Source of the DNA: Stereum hirsutum FP-91666 SS1
Taxonomy: Eukaryota > Basidiomycota > Agaricomycetes > Russulales > Stereaceae
NCBI RefSeq assembly: GCF_000264905.1
Contig: NW_006763133.1
Span: forward strand, 2,799,152 to 2,863,151
Reading direction: 5' to 3'
Length of the DNA: 64,000 bases
In this document: positions 59,552 through 64,000 of the stretch, piece by piece
Position numbering within the stretch: position 1 is the stretch's first letter
Layout: each line of letters begins with the position of its first letter
Notes under the pieces: model-generated
What the model was told of the DNA's origin: nothing
Seen by the model: the letters and a program-made list of their open reading frames with translations, nothing else
The model's database searches: none
Made by a program: the position numbers and the translations under genes

Positions 59552-62500
59552 ATGCTGTCTCTGGCAAGAGCAGCTCTCTCGTCGCGTCCAGCAGCGCTGG
59601 GCGCGCGCCAGGTCGCTCGGTCGTCACAACATTCGGCACTGTTTATTCATGCACAATCCCGACCCAAGTTCAACTTGACTCAGAGTCAGGTCGCCTTCCG
59701 TCATCTTTCCACCAGGACACCCCTCAGAAATCAGTCTACTAGCCCATCGACACCACCTCCCCCACCACCAGAACCATCGAGGACACGGAAAGTCCTCAAG
59801 ACTTGCGGAACTGGTGCTAAATGGACCGCTTACCTCGTGGGCTCCTCCGTTGTCGGCGTTCTCTTCTTCACAGGTTGTATATTCGTCCACGATGCGTTCA
59901 CATACAACGAGAAACACATCGATCGTGTGCCTGTCTCTCCTCTCGCTTTACATCCTGAACTCGGTGGCCCGAAGAACTTGCCTATCGCAAGCGTGCTCGT
60001 AGGTGACGAAGAGGATGAGGTGAACGCGAAGTTGAAGGATCGGCCCCGGTTAGTTATCGTTGGTGCTGGGTGGGGTGTAAGTGCAACATCAACCTAAGGT
60101 TACTCTGCCTTCTCACATGTGAATGGAATTCCGCTCGGACTCCCTACAGGCTGTCGCCACACTACAGACATTAACACCCGGAGATTATCACGTGACCCTC
60201 ATATCGCCCGACACTTTCACTACGTTTACCCCTCTGCTTCCGTGTAAGCCCCTATTCGAACTTGAATCAAACAGTGATCCCCATTTATCACCTGTACATT
60301 TCACAGCTGCAGCAGTTGGTACCGTCTCCGTCCGGTCTCTCATAGAATCACTCCGCAAGATTGTCGCCCGGCTCCATGGTCAACTTATACACGCTCGTGC
60401 AGTCGACCTCGTCATGTCTGAACGCCTCCTGGAAGTAGAGTCTGAGATGCCCGACGGTCAAAAGCGAAACTTCTACGTTCCGTACGCGTCTTTCGCGTAC
60501 ACTCACCCCTGACGCCACACTTGTATTGACCATGACCTGGATTCGTCAGATACGACAAATTGGTGATTGCAGTCGGTTCTGTATCGAGCACACACGGTGT
60601 ACCAGGTCTGGAAAACTGCTTCCAGCTGAAAACTGTCGGTGACGCGCAGGCCATCCGCCGCAGGGTTCTGGGTACGCTATACCCTCCATGAGTAGATTCT
60701 GCTGGCCACACTGCTGATGTGATATTACAGATAACTTCGAGACAGCTTCGCTTCCGACTACGACACCCGAGGAACGCAAGAGGCTACTCAGCTTCGTCAT
60801 TTGTGGTGGTGGCCCCACAGGTGTTGAGACTGCTGCTGTGTGTTCAAGACCTGTTCTTGGTCTGTGTACATGAGGCTGAACAACATTTGCTTCTGATTCC
60901 CTAGGAAATATACGACCTCTGTCAGGAAGATATCATGAACTACGTGCGTATCTTCGTGGATCTTACCTTCATAATTTGAAGTCGAGGCTAAATCTGTCGT
61001 GCTGTGCAGTATCCTAAGCTCGTCCGCGAAGAAGTTTCGATTCACGTCATTCAGTCTAGAGAACATATCTTGAATACCGTACGTCGAATCTCTCAACTCA
61101 CTAACTCGTCCCGCTCACCAAACTTCCGCACTATTGTCTGACATGCAACACACCCTCCCGTTGCACAGTACTCCGAAGCCATCTCCAAATACGCCGAAGA
61201 CAAATTCCAACGCGACGAGGTCAACTTAATCACTTCCGCTCGGTCAGTTCGCTCACTCGTCCCACCCGATTTCCCTTCATTTGCCTTTTCACTGACAAAA
61301 CATTCTGGATGGTCACTGAATTCAGCGTGGCGTCAGTACACCCGGACCATGTAGAATATAGCGCAAAAGATCCCGAAACAGGAGCAGTCGTCAAGCATTC
61401 TATACCCACTAATTTCGTGCTTTGGAGTACGGGGATCGCGATGAATCCGTTTACGGCTCGTGTAGGCATCATTCTTTTCTCATCTCCTATTTTAATCCTC
61501 CACACCCACCTGTTAAACAGCAGGAGATTTTCCATGTGCTGACGGTTCTGATGGATCCAATCTCTGTAGGTCTCGAGTCTGCTCCCGAATCAGGTGCACA
61601 AGAAGGCGATAGAGGTGGATGCTCAGTTGCGCGTGAAGGGTGCGCCACAGGGAGATGTGTATGCTATCGGGGATTGTGCTACTGTGCGTTTTATACCTTC
61701 CATTCTTTGTCTCTTCCTCTTTGTGTCTACCCACACACGTGTTGTCCAGCACTAGGCTCATACATGTTTGTTCGCGACTTAGATCGAGACTTCCATTGTA
61801 TCACACTTACTCGACCTTGTGGACGAGGCCGACAAGAACAAGGACGGAAAGATCGATTTCGACGAGTGGGAAGTCATGGGTGCGTCTTCCTTGACTTGCA
61901 TACATACACGATCTGCGTTGTGGAAGTTAACGTGGTGCATATGTAGTGAAACGAATCAAGCAGAAGATCCCCATGGCAGAAAGCCAGTTATCTGAAGTTC
62001 GAGAGCTGTTCAACCTGTACGACTCTGACGCGGACAATAGCCTGAATCTGAATGAGCTTGCTGTCTTGCTTGAGAACCTCGGGAATAAGATCACTGCCTT
62101 GCCTGCTGTACGTTTCGCTCTTGTCCCCTCCTTCCCTTCGACAAAGCCCACTCATGCTCTCCATCCCACAGACCGCCCAAGTCGCCGCCCAACAAGGCAA
62201 ATACCTCGGCAAAAAGCTGCACGAACTCGCGACGCACCACTCCACCCTCCTCGCCAACGAGCTCCCGGACCAGCCCGACGAAGCCGTCGCCCGTCCGTTC
62301 GTGTACAAACATCTCGGGATGTTAGCATACATCGGGAATGCCGCGGTTTTCGATCTGGGGAACATGAGTTTCATGGGTGGATTGGTGGCGATGTATGCGT
62401 GGAGGAGCGTTTATTGGAATGAGCAGGTTAGTTTGAGGACGAGGGCGTTGTTGATGATTGATTGGATTGTTAGGTGAGTTTTCTGGATTTTCTTTTGGAT

Positions 62501-62579
62501 GGTGAGATAAGGACTGACTTTCTTTCTTCGTGGTGTGTTCCAGAGGTGTTTGGGGGAGGGATTTGTCCAGGTTGTAAGT
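59552..62579 (+). CDS. NDE1: Alternative (type II) NADH dehydrogenase with EF-hands
   Basis: Single-subunit NADH:ubiquinone oxidoreductase of the mitochondrial inner membrane. The leader (MLSLARAALSSRPAALGARQ) is a mitochondrial presequence, and a membrane helix (WTAYLVGSSVVGVLFFTGCI) follows. The FAD site is RLVIVGAGWGAVATLQTL, then LPGDYHVTLISP-like, KLVIAVGSVSSTHGVPGLEN, the NADH site SFVICGGGPTGVETAAEIYD and NFVLWSTGIAMNPF. After GDVYAIGDCATIE an insert carries EF-hands: DEADKNKDGKIDFDEWEVM and LYDSDADNSLNLNELAVLLE. The end GNAAVFDLGNMSFMGGLVAM and LSRL (stop 62579) is the amphipathic membrane anchor. EF-hands mark the external, Ca2+-binding NDE type known from Neurospora and plants. Confidence 0.92.
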
Positions 62580-62954
62580 ACTTGACTTAGGCTGTTGGAT
62601 TTGACAATATTCGTGAATTGTTGTGGACTACGACTACATTACCTGGTCTTGGAACACTAGTCTATTTGCGATGACGATGTGGATAGAGATTGTACCTTAT
62701 CTTTGATGTTTTCCATTTTTTATTTCTCCCTTTCGTCGGCCGTATGATCACCACTACTGTACTTCAAGTTCAAGCTGACAGGTCAGGCTCAGTTTCCCAC
62801 CGGGTAGCGAACTCGAATCCCGGATGTTTGGCTCCGCTCTGCGGACAATGCCGCTGGAGACGATAGGGGCAACCGCCAGCAGGCTCCGAGTCCTTGTCTG
62901 CTCTAGCGTCTACGTCGAAGCTCAAACTTGTCCTCATCCACCGTTCCAGGATCG
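62580..62954. other. Intergenic region
   Basis: About 375 bp. At 62796-62825 a CCGGG...CCCGG inverted repeat with CGAATCCC resembles a tRNA T-arm but has a 14-base loop and no matching acceptor stem. The plus strand has an acceptor-like TTCCAG at 62944-62949, just before the next start, so an upstream exon is possible. Confidence 0.45.
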
Positions 62955-63848
62955 ATGTCTTTTCTGCATCTGGATCTGCACCATGCGTCGTGGGCCTCAG
63001 CTCTCCCATCGTTCATCTCGTCAACCTCATACTCTGAATACTCTCGCGCGCTGAGCACGGCGCTCCTCAGAGCGCTCAGACTTTCCGACTGGCAACGTCT
63101 TTTCTACGGATATCTTGTTCCACCACTACATGATGCTTGGCGACTACTCGACGTATCTGGCGCTATAAAAGTCTCAGTCGCAACTTTCTCGTCCTTGCCT
63201 TCAGCTGGCGTCGCTAGTATCCTCTGCAGCGCCTCCCTCGTCTTCATCACCTGGCTACTCTCATTCTGCTTCTCGACCTCTCGATGCTCGACGAACCTAT
63301 GTGATACTTCTTCTCTGCTCGACGATATAGACGTCGAGGCACTGCACGCCCTTCAAACGATCATTATACCCACGACCTCGCATTGGGCACCTCACTACAT
63401 CGCCCTCGCTAACCGATCGCGAGCCCGGAGTGGATTTGGAAGCGCTCGTGGGCAGACGGAGATGAAGATGATATGCGTGCCGCTCTCGGCTCTAGTTAGA
63501 GATGTCGTTCAGGGGGACGTGGAGCTCCGGAACGCGAGGAGGGATCTTCCGAGGCTTTTGATGTCGACGAGAACGCGAGACGAAGCGGTGGATGTTGCAG
63601 AGGGACGGACGGTTAGCATGAGAATGAGAGTGAAGTTGGAGGTGGATACGACGTTTTGGTCCGAGGTGGCTTGGGGTGTACTTTGGAGGGGAGTGGTCGG
63701 TGATCTGGGGTGGAAGTTCGATGTGAGTAGTTGTGTTTTCTTGGCTGGGTCCTTTTGTTTGTGTTTTGTGGGGATTGAAGATAAGAGTTTGGATAGGTCG
63801 ATGAGTTTTTATTTTTAGGTGGGTATATGCGTTTTGACCCATCGTTAA
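62955..63848 (+). CDS. Hypothetical membrane protein
   Basis: A frame with ATG at 62955 reads MSFLHLDLHHASWASALPSF, LLRALRLSDWQRLFYGYLVP and one hydrophobic segment (SLVFITWLLSFCFS). It continues with DIDVEALHALQTIIIPTTSH, MKMICVPLSALVRDVV and VAWGVLWRGVVGDLGWKFD. A GTGAGT donor at 63722 and a TTTTTAG acceptor remove an intron in phase 0 and give VGICVLTHR with TAA at 63848; without splicing the frame ends at 63818. I recognise no family. An alternative is that the intron extends to TATGGTAG at 63884, which keeps the frame open to the window end and would merge it with the next entry. Confidence 0.5.
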
Positions 63849-63878
63849 ATGCGTGTTTTTTTTTGACATCGAGACGTT

Positions 63879-64000
63879 ATGGTAGCGCGTCAAACTCCGG
63901 AAGGGAACGGTCGACGTCCCATCGACCTCGATAACGTACCTCACTCGAGACTCGACCACGTTCTTTCTCGCATCAAGGCATCCTCATCCGCCACCCCATC
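63879..64000 (+). CDS. Start of a hypothetical gene (partial, right edge)
   Basis: ATG at 63879 opens MVARQTPEGNGRRPIDLDNV and PHSRLDHVLSRIKASS, still open at the edge. It starts 30 bp after the presumed stop of the previous gene, unusually close. A second frame in the same DNA (VKLRKGTVDVPSTSITYLTR) is also open and could be an exon of the previous gene. Too little sequence to decide. Confidence 0.3.
   Translation, partial: MVARQTPEGNGRRPIDLDNVPHSRLDHVLSRIKASSSATP

Noticed and set aside
62790..62830. CCGGG...CGAATCCCGG resembling a tRNA T-arm
   Set aside because: The loop is 14 bases rather than 7 and no acceptor stem or D-arm is present.
1..64000. CRISPR array, phage, bacterial operon or defence island
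   Set aside because: No regularly spaced repeats or prokaryotic gene layout; the window is intron-rich fungal DNA throughout.
1..64000. Secondary-metabolite gene cluster
   Set aside because: Two aldo-keto reductases are present, but there is no polyketide synthase, NRPS, terpene cyclase, P450 or cluster regulator beside them.

Overview
The window is nuclear DNA of a filamentous basidiomycete fungus, most likely an Agaricomycete (mushroom-type). The evidence is short introns, mostly 50-100 nt with GT-AG ends, that break up nearly every gene; compact gene spacing on both strands; families typical of that group (a DUF7918-like protein, a MYND-finger protein, a fungal-type PP2C, a small duplicated helical family); and fungal forms of housekeeping enzymes. 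There is no sign of a bacterial operon, phage or CRISPR array. Because of the introns, each gene below is a chain of exons; start and end are the outer CDS limits, inferred by joining exons at splice sites whose phases agree.

Layout. 1-2.4 kb: two tandem members of an undescribed helical family, the first cut by the window edge. 2.5-6.1 kb: a MYND zinc-finger protein and a CHMP7-like ESCRT-III protein. 6.7-8.3 kb: a Cys-rich single-pass membrane protein whose paralogue lies at 45.5-47.3 kb. 9.2-13.7 kb: proton-translocating NAD(P) transhydrogenase. 14.8-16.1 kb: a DapA-family aldolase. 18.0-22.4 kb: tRNA pseudouridine-55 synthase and a Ubp8/USP22-type deubiquitinase. 23.5-24.3 kb: a small Cys/His protein. 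25.2 kb: an intron-containing tRNA-Ser(CGA). 25.6-33.3 kb: phosphatidylinositol 4-kinase Stt4. 33.4-36.5 kb: two tandem aldo-keto reductases. 36.5-40.3 kb: a gene-free tract rich in simple repeats. 40.3-44.1 kb: a UDP-galactose-type transporter and an acidic hypothetical protein. 47.6-51.2 kb: an ExoIII-type AP endonuclease divergent from the DUF7918-like gene. 52.0-52.5 kb: a candidate non-autonomous element with terminal inverted repeats. 52.7-54.2 kb: PP2C phosphatase. 54.6-58.9 kb: BCKDH E1-beta and a CreC-like WD40 protein sharing a 206-bp promoter region. 59.6-62.6 kb: alternative NADH dehydrogenase with EF-hands. 62.9-64.0 kb: one or two unrecognised genes at the right edge.

The genes do not form a biosynthetic or defence cluster. 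Three (transhydrogenase, BCKDH E1-beta, alternative NADH dehydrogenase) are mitochondrial redox or carbon enzymes, but they are scattered. I do not see a convincing new multi-gene system. The best candidates for undescribed biology are the small families (1-1.8 kb, 23.5 kb, 42.5-44.1 kb), the paired Cys-rich membrane proteins and the inverted-repeat element.
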